Origin: Monarcha castaneiventris obscurior
Lineage: Eukaryota > Chordata > Aves > Passeriformes > Monarchidae
Direction of reading: 5' to 3'
DNA: 64,000 bases
Assembly (NCBI GenBank): GCA_026261815.1
Contig: JAMPIT010000379.1
Coordinates: forward strand, 19,704,501-19,768,500
The notes beneath the pieces were generated by a model that saw nothing but the letters and a program-made list of their open reading frames with translations, did no database searches and was not told the origin of the DNA. Position numbers and translations under genes: made by a program. This document shows positions 53,201 through 64,000 of the stretch, piece by piece. Each line of letters starts with the position of its first letter. Position 1 is the first letter of the stretch.

Positions 53201-56200
53201 TCTGATTTTGATCATGAAGCTAGTAGGGAGAATTTGCAGTATAACTGTATGATTCAGTGCTTTAAGGATTTTTTTTCAATATTATTTTGTGCAAAGTTTT
53301 TTCTTGAGTCTCCCTTGTGCTATGCATATCCACTTGCATGCACATGCCAGATTGCCTGGTGTGTGTGTTTGATGGATTACATGGCTGGGGGATGCTGGGC
53401 TGAAGCCACCTACCAAGCCATCTTTGAGGGTGAGGGAACTGAGAATAAGAGCACTCCCCATTGCTTCAAGTTTTGCTTGTTTCTCCACAGTGGCCACATC
53501 ACAGTGAGATGTTGTACTGCTTAACCCACTCCCACAAAAGTTTTAATAAGAGTAAAAAGCTATTGTTTTTGTCCTATGACCATATGGCCCTCCCAGGTGT
53601 GCATCAAGTATGGGAGATAGACCTTTAGTGGAGAACATGAAGATGTAATGGTACAAAGTGCTTCTGTGCCCTGTTAGCTCCCAGATGTGGCCAGCCACAC
53701 CTGGCTGCCCCACAAAAAGAGTTTCCAGCTACTGCAACCAAAAATGTCTCCTTCCAGTGCTAAAATCAGTGGTCTCAGGCATGTCGGTAGCAACAACAGC
53801 TGTGACTGCAGTGAGCTCAGCAGACCCAAAGTGAAATCTGGGCAGCTACCAAGGCCTATCCTAAAGTCATGGAAATTAGAGAAATATTTTCAGTTCCAAA
53901 CTTGCACAAATGAAACAATCCTTTAAAATTTAATCCAAGGACGTACCTACTGTGCTTTTGACTTGTCATGAGTGTTTCATGCTCTCATGACAGTTTTAGG
54001 ACTAGAGACAAATTTTAGGGGTGTTGAGCCAACACTTTTCACACATATTTCATTTATTTACATTGCAGCTTGTTTTGTACATTGCCTACAAAATTATGCT
54101 TCATAGAAGAAAAGCCTGGCAACACGAGTAAACAACCAGAGTGAACGCTCCAGTCTGTGTACAATAGACATGCTAGAACTCAAAATAGCACCAGAGGAAA
54201 AAAAAAACCAACCTCCCTTAACAAACAGTAAGAACATTGTTTGTTTTTAAGAAACACTGAGCTTTGTTTTCAGTTTCTAGATTAAGCCTAATTGCCAAAA
54301 ATGCCTTTGTTACTGCCTAAACCAAACTCAAGTTGGGAAGCATAGTCAATAATTATTTCAATTAAGAATGTACTGTCCAAAACCTAAGGGTGGGAATACT
54401 AGAAGTGAACAGTTACTCAAAATTAAGAGCCTCATCTTCTCCCTATCCTTTGCCTCTATTTTTCTCCTCAGGTATAGAAATTGCAGCTTTAATAAACAGC
54501 AATAGAAACTGAGTTTCTGAGAAAAACTAAGTTCAAAATGGAGAGCTTTTGGCAGCAGTCTCCCTCCCCCTCTTTTTGAGATCCTTAACACATGCCAAAG
54601 TTTTCCTCTTAACGCTTGCCAGGGCTATTGAATGCTGAAGTCACCGTTTTGAACTTAAAACCTCCCAGAACTCTGAGACATCTGCATGGAGGGTGCTTGC
54701 TGCCCTGCATATCTTTCAGAACCTAAGACTAAAATGTTAATAATAGATTCAGCTTTGCAATCCTAGAAATGAAAATTATCCCAACTGCATTCTGTCTCCC
54801 ATTGTTTTTCTTCCCCTTTTGGCTCTTCCACCCCATCAGGCACAAACAATAGAGTTTCTTGTACCCTGCAGTACCCACCTTCTTCCCATTAGGAACACAA
54901 CACTTGGCAATCTTCCTGGATGGCCACGCTGGTCCAAAATTGTCTCTGGGACACGTCCTCTTTTGTGGTCACTGGAGTGAGGGGTATGTCCCTTGCAGAA
55001 CAAATACTGCTCAGTAAAATGAGCAGGATCAGAAGTTGTTCGCTAGTGGCTGTTCCTACAAGTGGATGCATGTTGTATAAACAGCAGGTATGCTAAAGCT
55101 GTCCAAGCCCATGGATTCTGGGGATTGCCTCTCTTCTCATCCTTTTGCTACTGAATCTGTTCATCAGGGACAGAAATTAGTTAGGGAATTAGGCAACTTA
55201 ATGGCAAATTTTTTATTTCTGCCCCAACAGGGAGTGTAATTCATGAATTAAACAGCCCTGAGAAAAGCTATGAGGGGGCCCCAAAACCTACATACAAGGA
55301 TGATAAGAGCATTTGAAGATCTGGACCCTGTGGAGACCACTGATGGATTCAGAGCCAATCATGCTGAGGGCTTGCAGCTGTCTAGGAAAAAGAGAACTTT
55401 TTTTCTGTATTGTGAGGAAAGGCAAAGATGCAACAGCACTTATTTGGTAGGCCTTTGGTGTCAAATCCACAAGCTGGATGTAGAAACATGGCAGATGTTG
55501 GCAAAGTCTGTCTGGTGAAAATTCCTGTAATTTTTTCATCTACCTTAAACTATCTCTCTGTCTGTGAAGAGTAAGTAGCAAGAACCCCTTGCGATGTGAT
55601 AGCATTCTCATTCTTTTTTTGTTGCAAATGTACTTTACGGAGGAACAAGTGAATTATCTTCATCATGAATTAACTACGCTTCAGATGGCACAACTGGCTC
55701 TCAGTCCTGCAACTTTCTTCTTCCTGCAGTGTGAAAACTGCATGTGCATCACTGGAGACAAGTCCCTTGATGCAGTTTCTGTTGTTATTTCTGAAATACC
55801 AGAGGGAAATCTGGAGTTCGGTGTTATCCATGAGAGATGTCCTGGGTCTGACCAGATCTTAATCTCAAATGAATTCAAGCACTCCACTAAATCAATTCTG
55901 AATGCAGCCTAAACTGTACACAGCACTTTACATTTCCCACCATACTATAATGGAGATGACACACGCTTTAAAGCATTGGATTTCTGCAGATTTGCCAAGA
56001 GGGCAATGGTGCACAAATAGAGATGTTTTTAACTGAAAGGACATGTGCTCCCCATACGGATGCGGTCATGGTTGCTTAGTCTCTGAGTGAGTTCATATTG
56101 CACTTCTCCAGAAGAGAACATGTGCTAAGTATTTCTTCAGGCTAATTTTTTCATGCTACAAATAGTAGTTGTCATCTCACCCAACACACAGGTTTCATGA

Positions 56201-57779
56201 CACAAGCTGTCAGAACATACTGGAATGGTTTATGTCTGTGAAAGATGACAGCTGGGAAGTACCTGCCTATCCTGCATTGGGTGGGCAAACCCTTAACATT
56301 GTCCTCTGTGTTCTACCTCAAGCAGTTTATTCTTAGTACTTTGCCTGTTGGAGACTCCTTTGAAGTCACCTAACTAACTCCATTAGTGGTGCAGGGGACC
56401 CAAACACTCAGCTCTTATTTTGTGGTAACCATCTAGAGCTGTAATAGCCTCATGAGTATCCCCCATACATGTTAAAGTGTTTCGGGGTTTTTTTTTTGAA
56501 AGCAAATAAAAAGTTGCTCAGCTTGGGTCCAAAAAGGAATAATTTGTGTTTTGAACTTTTCTTACATTAACCTAAAATTACTTAATGTATTAAGAACATG
56601 CCTGTACAGCCACCCCAGGCACCAAGATAGTAATTTTGGTTTTAATTTTGTCATGTATGTGGCTGAAAGGTGCAGGATAACCCCCAGGCCGTGTTCTCTT
56701 CATGAAGGGGTTACTCTTGCTGTAGCACTTCACGGTGGTGTTGCCTCCAGCTCACACATTTCCACTGGGAGAGTTCTCTCTTCCAGACTCTCTTGTTCTG
56801 TGAACCACACAACTGACCATAAAGAACCTGAAGTCTTTCTGTCTTGAGTTTTTGGCCAATTTTCACTACATGCCATTGCTTGGACAATTCCAAGTGGAAA
56901 AGTGCCTAAGAAGAGCTTTGAAAAGGGAAGTTAAGTGATCTGAAACCTGTGATTCTCTGTCTTCTCCTCTCCCCTTGACACCCATGCATCCACATAGTTA
57001 AAGAAATACACCCACCTATTTATCTCCCTTACAAGGGGTAATTACCTAGGTTGGAGCCAAATCACAGTGCTGGTGCAGAGACACACGAGCTCTGTCTGCA
57101 CGGGTTTGCCTGGTTCTGTGCAGGCTCATCAGCTGAGGATTGGAGCCAGACCTGCAGGACCAAGGCTGGAGCTGTGCTGAGGCAGCTTAGGGGATGTTAC
57201 CCATATGTCAGAGCCAACTGTGTATTCTGGTAATGTGCTGCAGAAGCAGGCTGTGCCTGGGCTAGGAGGCTGGCTAGACATCCTGTGTATTGGAGAGCAC
57301 TGCAGATGAACCCAGGAGGACATAGTGGGAATATGGGAGCCATGGGAAAAAGTAATCTCACTGTTTAGAGTATCATGAAAAACCTATTAGAATGAACAAC
57401 AGAGAATGGACTTGACTCCCACTCATCTCTTTGCACTCATCTGCCCAGTGAGTATTTTAGCTGCAAATTATAAAGGACAGGATCCTTGTCATCTTACCTT
57501 TCCACTTATCAGTCTTTATAGTGTCACCTACAGATGTGTCACAGACAATCAGCATCTTTCAATCATGTACCAAACCTTCAAGTGTTACCTAAGCTGCAAA
57601 AGAGGGAAAGAAACCTCAGATTTGCAAGTATCTTCACATACTTCATACAGTTTTGTGCTATTTTTTATGTTTACAACTACTGAGACAGTTTCTGTGGCCA
57701 AAAACCCCCACACCTGATCAAGCAATTAAAGTAATTGCAAATTAGGTCACAATACTGCTTTTCCACAAAAATCCTCTTA
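47271..57779. other. No recognisable gene; one old LINE fragment
   Basis: Apart from the reverse-transcriptase relic at 49.1 kb, frames of up to 126 codons show no domain or consistent splice structure. A purine-rich GGA/GAA patch lies near 51985-52017. Confidence 0.5.
49090..49290 (-). mobile_element. Old CR1/LINE reverse-transcriptase fragment
   Basis: The minus strand translates to a segment with AKWMRARAAPAF, a GNYRPF motif and AICKI. These align in order with the conserved LINE reverse-transcriptase block W..A.V.PIFKKG...GNYRPVSLTSV.CK. It is degenerate, with no flanking LINE domains recognised, and is an inactive relic. CR1 is the likeliest family in this genome, but L2 cannot be excluded. 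Confidence 0.55.
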
Positions 57780-58550
57780 TTTGGTGAATGAGGTGGCTGG
57801 ATGGGATCTGCTTGAAAGAGTCCAAAGGGATAAGGCTTTGGAGGGATCCAAGAAAGCTGATTGATATTCCAACTTCACCTCCTCCAAGGTCAGCAGGGGT
57901 CCATCTTAAGGAGTAGGAAGTCAGGCGAAAATGCCAGGAGACCTGCATGGAGGAACAAGGAGCTCCTGGCAAAATTAAAACACTAAAATGAAGCATATAG
58001 AAGGTGAAAGCAGGGACAGGAGACCTGTGAAGGATCTAGAGACACTGTCCAAGCATGCAAGACACAGGAAAGCCAAAGACCAACCAGAATTAAATCTGGT
58101 GAGGGGTGTCAAAGGCAACAAGAAGGCTTTCTGTAATTATATCAGTCAAAAAAGGAGGACTAGGGAAAATGTGAGCTCGCTGCTGCTGAAGGTGGCAGGG
58201 GCCCTGGTGACATAGGACATAGAAGAGGCTGAGGTACTGCATGGCTTCTTCACCTCAGTCTCTACCAGGAAAACCTGCCTTCAGCAATCCAAGGACCTGG
58301 AGACAGAGGGAAAGTTTGAAGCAAGGAACACATCTATGCGGTGGAAGAGGATCAGAATACCTAAGCAAACTGGACATGGACCCCACTGGGCTGCACCCAA
58401 AAATGCTGAGGGAGCTGGCTCATGTAATTGCATTTTGATTATCTTTGAATGATCGTGATGACTTGGAGAGGTGCATGAAAACTGGGGAAGAGCAAATGTC
58501 ACTCCTATCTTCCAAAATAACCTGAAGGAGTACCCAAGGAATTATGTGTT
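57780..58550 (+). mobile_element. CR1 LINE fragment from the endonuclease to reverse-transcriptase region
   Basis: Nucleotide and translated matches follow CR1 ORF2. They include an AAGAAAGCTGATTGATATTC block, a TGCATGGAGGAACAAGGAGC block (Trp/Met-NKEL region) and a peptide resembling LNLVRGVKGNKKAF. Further on are TRENVSSLL and EEAEVLHGFF, and the sequence ends near a segment equivalent to NVTPIFQNN...NY. A TAG interrupts the frame at about 58213, and there are further shifts. The copy stops at the start of the reverse-transcriptase core and has no CR1 3' tail, which is unusual because CR1 copies are normally 5'-truncated. The 5' border is approximate. Confidence 0.8.
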
Positions 58551-60075
58551 TCAAAGACAAGCTACTGATAACTCTCCTGTCCAGCCTGTGACAGCCTCTA
58601 ACCCAGAAACAGCACAATGCTGGTTCTGCTGCTGGCTTGCAAGATTCACTATATTACTTGGAGCAGCAGCTGTTTGCTTCCTTCGGAACCCATCCAGACT
58701 TCATTTTGCCCAGATCCCTTTTTTCCTTTGTACTTTGCTGCTGAAAATAAGCTGCATGTGAGAAAGTGGAAAGTGGAATGCTAGTTTGAGTGCCAGCCTT
58801 CAAGTATCTGACAAAGTGGACAAAGCTTGCCTCTCTGCTGGTTGACATGCGAAATAAGTGCAGCCTTAGAAATTTCAGGTTCATGCTTATTTGTTTGTTT
58901 TTACAGGCTCCTGTAATTTTCCAGAAAAATTAAGGAAAGAAAAAACCAGTGACTTTTAGGATAATCTGACTTTTGTAGCTCAGCCAACCCCTTAACAGAA
59001 TTTTGTGACATAAAGGAAAAACAGAATGCTAGCCTTAGAGTTTTTTCCTTGTCAGAATCAAGGATTAACTACATAAATGTGGAGCATGTATGCGGTTTTC
59101 AAAATAGGTGAGACAAACCTTTTGCATAATGGAAATAGTTCATCAGTCCAAATCAGAGATTGCTACCAGATCTTCTTATTTTTATTTCCTCTTGTGGCAA
59201 ACTGAAATCCTTAATAATAATGATCCTCATTATTATTATCTTACATTATCCTAATAATCCTTAATTACAGTAACTGATGATGGGATTTACATGCCATTTC
59301 AGTCACATCTGTAAATATGCACATCTTGACTACTTTGGTCAATAAGCTCTTTAGCAGGAGCTGCTTCAGAAGAATCTATTGTAGCTCTAATATGCTTTCT
59401 AGCACCACGACACACACAGGATCCCTGTTTTCTGCCTGAACTGACAGTTCTCTGTTCTTGCCTATCAGTCCTTCCACAAAGGCTGCACAGAAATTCCAGT
59501 TGTGTGAGTTACACGAAAGGTCAATCTCATTTATGTAATAGCCAACTGAGAAGAAGTAGTGCTAAAGTATCTTGCCAGCTACAGTGCTAGGAAGATCATG
59601 TCACTGCAGTTTTGGGCTTTTGAAACAAATCTGTCAGACTCATTTTCTACGAAGCAATGTCAAGCCACTCTTTAGCTCCAATGCTTTCTAGTTCAATATA
59701 ATGCTATGGACACAGGATGAACTGTGAGTCTTTGAGTGAATATGTACCCAATTAAAAGTAAATTGTCAGCCACACTTCACAGGGACTAATTCTGTTTTAA
59801 ACACCAGGTGTCACTGCAGTATACTCCTGATTCCACACCGAGCTCCCATTAGGTTAAAGCTTTACTTTTAAGTGATGTCAAAGCTCATGGAGAACAAAGA
59901 TGCTCGTACTTTGTTCCCAAGTGTGTGCATGCAGCTAAACGATTAGCCAGGATCTGGGCAAATTGTTCAATATTTCAGCCAGCCACATTATAGTTCTGTG
60001 TGGTTGGCCTCAAACCTGAAACTAACCATAGTAATAGAGCGATTTTATGGCTGATAGCAACTGTTTGGAATTCAG

Positions 60076-60079
<4 letters not shown>

Positions 60080-60116
<37 letters not shown>
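60080..60116. repeat. A37 homopolymer
   Basis: Thirty-seven uninterrupted A residues lie between TTCAGAATT and GGGAAACAG. No SINE, LINE tail or processed-gene sequence was recognised immediately to the left. Confidence 0.95.
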
Positions 60117-60119
<3 letters not shown>

Positions 60120-61302
60120 AAACAGTTCTCTTGATAATAATTCTGCATGCATTTTTCTTCAGAAGAACAGTCTACATTGGATAATATTCAGCAGTTACTC
60201 AATAAAAAATTTATATCAAATTGCATATTTTGCAGCTTCTTGGCCCATGAGCAAATGTTCAGTAAAAATCTTCTTTTACACTTATCAGAACCTGAATGAT
60301 TTTGCACATGAGATATTCCATATTTTTACAAAATCTCTATTTGTCCTATAACCTTGTATCTTTTGAGTATTAAAATATACTTACCCAGATTAAACATTAA
60401 AGAGCCATCACTTGTGAACAGATACTACTAGTCTGTCTCTGTCTAATTTCCTCAGCCTCCCAGCATGGCATAACTAATCCTTGTCTGCACTGTGAATTTT
60501 CCAGGAACCTGTTCATCAGTAACTACTTAGTATTAAATGGGTAAATCTGCTCTTTTCCTATCTGTAATGAAAGATAATAAGGAGGAAAGTGCAAGTCATG
60601 GAGAATGCAAGCCCCAAAAGGTTAGGTACTATTTTAGCCTCATGCTCTACTGTACAAAGAAGCCTTGTTCTAGTGACATGCTTAAAAGATGACAATTCTT
60701 TGTGTTAGACTTACATGCAGAACCTGTGTTACATATTCAGCAGTGGTCCTAAGTCACCTGCCTCCTGAAAGGCTTCAGGATGCTCTTAAAGTATTTCTAC
60801 ACAAATGAGAGTCTTGCTATTGACAGAGCAGTGCAGCAAATGGATGGGGAACATTACCTAGAGAGCATCTTTAACAAAGGAAAAGGAATCAAATGCCATG
60901 GCAATTTCAGAGGATAATCCATAGGGCTGGTAATGGCAACTTTAAAAATGCTGAAAGCTGCACAATTTTCAAAGGCTCAAACCCAGTATTCTTACCTGCA
61001 TTAAAGAGCATAGTGCCACTACATTCATGGGAGTCCCTGCTTTAGTCAGAGACAATTTGAAATTGGTGCTGTTGTCTGCATGCTTGAATCTTGACAGGAT
61101 TGTGGCTTTGGGAGGAGTAAGGTGCTATATATCACAAAGAAGTTTTCGTAGTTCTTGTCAGATAATTAAATCAGCACAAAATGCCCAGAACAAACAAAAT
61201 TCTATAAAATGATGCAGGTTTTAAGATCTGCAGGATGAAGTGACTGCAAGGACTGAATAATCTATTTGTTAAGAAAACAACAAAAGAGGCACAGGTAAAA
61301 AT

Positions 61303-61335
61303 CAACCAACCAACCAACGAACCAACCAACCAACC
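61303..61335. repeat. (CAAC)n tetranucleotide repeat
   Basis: About eight CAAC/CCAA units, with one interruption (CAACGAAC) near 61319. Confidence 0.9.
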
Positions 61336-63440
61336 ACTGAAACAAAAGACAAAGCTTATTTAATGTGGTTTATTCTGTCTGGCTATTGAATTTATATATA
61401 GATTTCAATCCAATGAATTTTGCCAGGATTTTTGAATTAAATTAATTTCATTGCAATGTAACGTTTCCCATTTAACATCATTTATTTACATGGATTTCCA
61501 ATAAATTCAGGAATTATTTGCAAATATAATAACCAGAGAAAACAGCAGAGCCTCTTTTAAATGCTTTCAGAGAATACAGTACAGAATCTTATGATTTTTT
61601 TTTTGCATATAAACAAGTAAATATTAGGATACTACTGTACATAAATAAAACCTGTATTTTTTATTATTGACCTATGTCATTACTTTTAGATAACTGCTTC
61701 ATATGCTCGTGTAGCATTTTCCCCCAAAAAATATTTACATAAACTTGTCTACTTTTACAGTAAATAACCATAATTGCCTACTGTGCTTTCAGCAGCCAAA
61801 AGCTGAATTTGCTATAGAAACATCTGATGAAGATTCTTGGAACAGAGTATGACTAAATGACATCAACTTGTGTATACTATTAGAAAATGTTGAGAGGAAT
61901 TTAATGGCATTTGTTAATTTACAAAATACAATTTAGTGTTGGATCTGAACTGCTCTTACAGTAGGATAAGCCCTGCAATTACAGTTAATCTACAATTTAG
62001 GGAACATACATTCTGCGAAACTACAGTATTTCAGTGTTTGCAGTGGTGTTGATAAAAGCGTATCGATTTCAAGCAGGTAGCAAGCCAAGTCACCCTTCAT
62101 GTAGCAAACAAGCCTTAGCTAATGCCATCTCAGAAGTCTGCATGCATTGACTTCAGGTGTATATGGCACAGTCAGTGAATCACTGAGCTGCTCTCACTGC
62201 CTACAGGTCTGAACTTCACAGTCTGTTTAACTGTATCCACTCTAAGCTAGCTGGGACAGTTCTAAGCCTCTCTTTTCACAAGCTCATACTGGTCTGAGGA
62301 TGTTTTGCAGTTCTCTGTCAGTGATCGGAGACTCAAATAGTTGTCCAGAAAACACTTTTTGTTGCTAGAACTCTATGTAAGAGAACTTTGCTTGGAGATA
62401 TTCCAGTAATACATATCTTTTCCATTATAAAACAATGGATAAAATAAACAAAAGTGTCTGTATTTACAAATTATTATCCACTATGTTCTTAGTATGCAGT
62501 GTTCCATATATAAAGCAATTTTATGCTGAAGCTCATATAGCACCCAATTTTAAGTGGCTCTTACTGAGGCATGATTTTAATAATTAGCTATTAGACATAA
62601 TTATCCATATAACTGACTATTTTTTGTTGTTCTTATGGAAGTCATTTCAATTCACTAATATAAAAGAAAGAAAATACATTTCACTGAAAATACAAACAAA
62701 AGTACCTATCACTAAACCAAATTTCTAAACTCTTAGGGCTCCGTCCTGTAGCCTTGGCTCATGCAAAGAATTTTATTTAACTAAAATAATCCAGTTAGAG
62801 TTGGTTTTTTTTGTTTGTTTGGGTTTTGTTTGTGTTTTTTGCTGAAACCACCCCCCGCCCCCATCATGCAAGTCCAGATCTACACGTGGTACTTACTTTA
62901 GTGCATTTACATTTGTCCATGCTGGGTTTGTAATTGAACAAAAACACATATTTAGAATTTATTTATTCATTTCAGTTCTGTTGATATAGAGATTTGATAA
63001 AAGATAATCCAACTGCATCATGTTTGGGTGGAGATGACTTGCCCTCGCCTTTCTGTGAATAGGGAATACTGAGAAGAATAAACACTGGTATCCATCTCCT
63101 GTGAGACTCTCAGCAAGTTGTTCATTTACTGTAACCTTTTCCACTTTAAAAATCTTTCGTAACAGGTTGTCTGTGAGATGGGGAAAGTGCAAATGAAACA
63201 GCTATTGTTCCTTTACCTCTTTCTTCCCAGCTGCTGCAGTGGGCTGTACCTGTCCTGCCCTGACAGTGAATGCTCTTTTCTGGGTCTGGAGGTGGGCTCA
63301 GCACACTTTCATCTAGAAAGACCAGTCGGACTGAGGAGAAGCAGGTCACATCCCCTTCCTTAAGTTTAAGGGGTTGGGACTGTAAAGCAAAGGGCCATTC
63401 CTAAGTAGTCATCGCCACAGAGATGAGACGAGGTGAGATT

Positions 63441-63535
63441 GAGATGAGATGAGATGAGATGAGATGAGATGAGATGAGATGAGATGAGATGAGATGAGAT
63501 GAGATGAGATGAGATGAGATGAGATGAGATGAGAT
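63441..63535. repeat. (GAGAT)19 pentanucleotide array
   Basis: Nineteen perfect tandem copies of GAGAT, flanked on the left by variant units (GAGAC, GAGGT, GAGATT) and on the right by ATGAGGTGAGAT. The periodic ISSHL peptides read on the minus strand simply reflect the 15-base period of a 5-base unit. Confidence 0.97.
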
Positions 63536-64000
63536 ATGAGGTGAGATAGGCCCTGCTGGAAATCATGAAGGCAGTACATGCAGAAAGTCAGGAGCCACCA
63601 CAGTGGCTCATTCAAAGACCTATCTGCTGGTAGGATGCTCTGAGGAGACTGGTTATGTGATCTTTCTCAGTCTCAGATATAAAGAGCAAATTCCAGTATC
63701 CTCAGACATGTGAGAAGGAAGGTTCTTGTGCTCTTAGATGTTTCTTTAACAATACATTTAAACATTGTGACAATTCACATCTTATATGTGTCTTTGAATG
63801 TCTTGTGAGTGCTTGCAAGCTACAGAATTTCCTGCCTTGAAAGAAAGTGAAGACCTCCACAGATGTCCTCCAGACACGATGTGATTACCCCAAAACATCT
63901 GACTGAAGTCCGGGCTCCTAAATCTCACAGGCACATTTAAAAGGTCCCATTCAGAAGTGTTATGTGATGCAGTTTCTGTGCCCTCTGTACAGTTGTCATA

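Larger units (their letters stand above)
58551..64000. other. No recognisable gene; simple repeats only
   Basis: Very AT-rich sequence with an A37 tract, a CAAC repeat and the GAGAT array. From about 58.9 to 62.9 kb there is only one frame of 60 or more codons on either strand (61027-61212). No coding evidence was seen. Confidence 0.6.

Noticed and set aside
55589..55912. 107-codon plus frame reading through YFTEEQVNYLHHEL
   Set aside because: Some protein-like character, but no recognised family, no paired splice sites and overlap with an antisense frame; insufficient to call a gene.
63178..63363. Plus frame with a signal-peptide-like start (MKQLLFLYLFLPSCCSG)
   Set aside because: Hydrophobic short frames are common by chance. 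No downstream domain, clear splice structure or promoter.
63366..63615. Minus-strand frames with periodic ISSHL peptide repeats
   Set aside because: Produced by the GAGAT microsatellite; not a protein repeat.

Overview
The window looks like vertebrate nuclear DNA, most likely from a bird. It is AT-rich and gene-poor, with two sharp CpG islands and GT-AG spliced open exons. The only interspersed repeats I can recognise are CR1-type LINE fragments, several ending in the ATTCTRTGATTCTGTGA-like 3' tail typical of avian CR1. There are no operons, tRNAs, rRNAs, CRISPR arrays or bacterial signals. Nearly all open frames over 60 codons look like chance frames in non-coding DNA, retroelement relics or GC-rich artefacts.

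One protein-coding gene is reasonably supported. It lies on the minus strand and spans about 19.9-39.5 kb. A CpG-island promoter (about 38.6-40.0 kb) contains the first coding exon (39177-39455), which encodes a basic N-terminus followed by an Ala run and a long Glu/Asp tract. A second exon lies near 34.5-34.7 kb and a third at 20141-20388. The gene probably ends in a short exon at about 20.0 kb, or alternatively in an acidic-tailed exon at about 19.8 kb. The product would be a roughly 250-residue, charged, probably nuclear protein with a KEN tripeptide. I do not recognise the family and give no symbol.

Region by region: 1-19 kb has no recognisable gene, only an old CR1 relic near 6.5 kb, another near 19.2 kb and a GT microsatellite. 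20.4-34.4 kb is a large intron holding two CR1 copies in tandem (32.7-34.0 kb), a strong G-quadruplex motif (26.0 kb) and one candidate 51-nt exon (28.64-28.69 kb). 34.7-39.2 kb is intron. A CR1 3' end (40.0-40.47 kb) abuts the upstream edge of the CpG island. 40.5-46.7 kb has no recognisable gene but carries a CA/CG dinucleotide tract. A second CpG island (46.7-47.26 kb) with a TATA-like box at its right edge is probably another promoter, but its transcript cannot be identified. 47.3-64 kb is gene-poor, with two CR1 reverse-transcriptase fragments (49.1 kb minus, 57.8-58.55 kb plus), a 37-A tract, a CAAC tract and a 19-copy GAGAT array.

I found no convincing novel biological system. The items most worth a second look are the unassigned minus-strand gene with its unresolved exon structure, and the CR1 insertion at its promoter edge.
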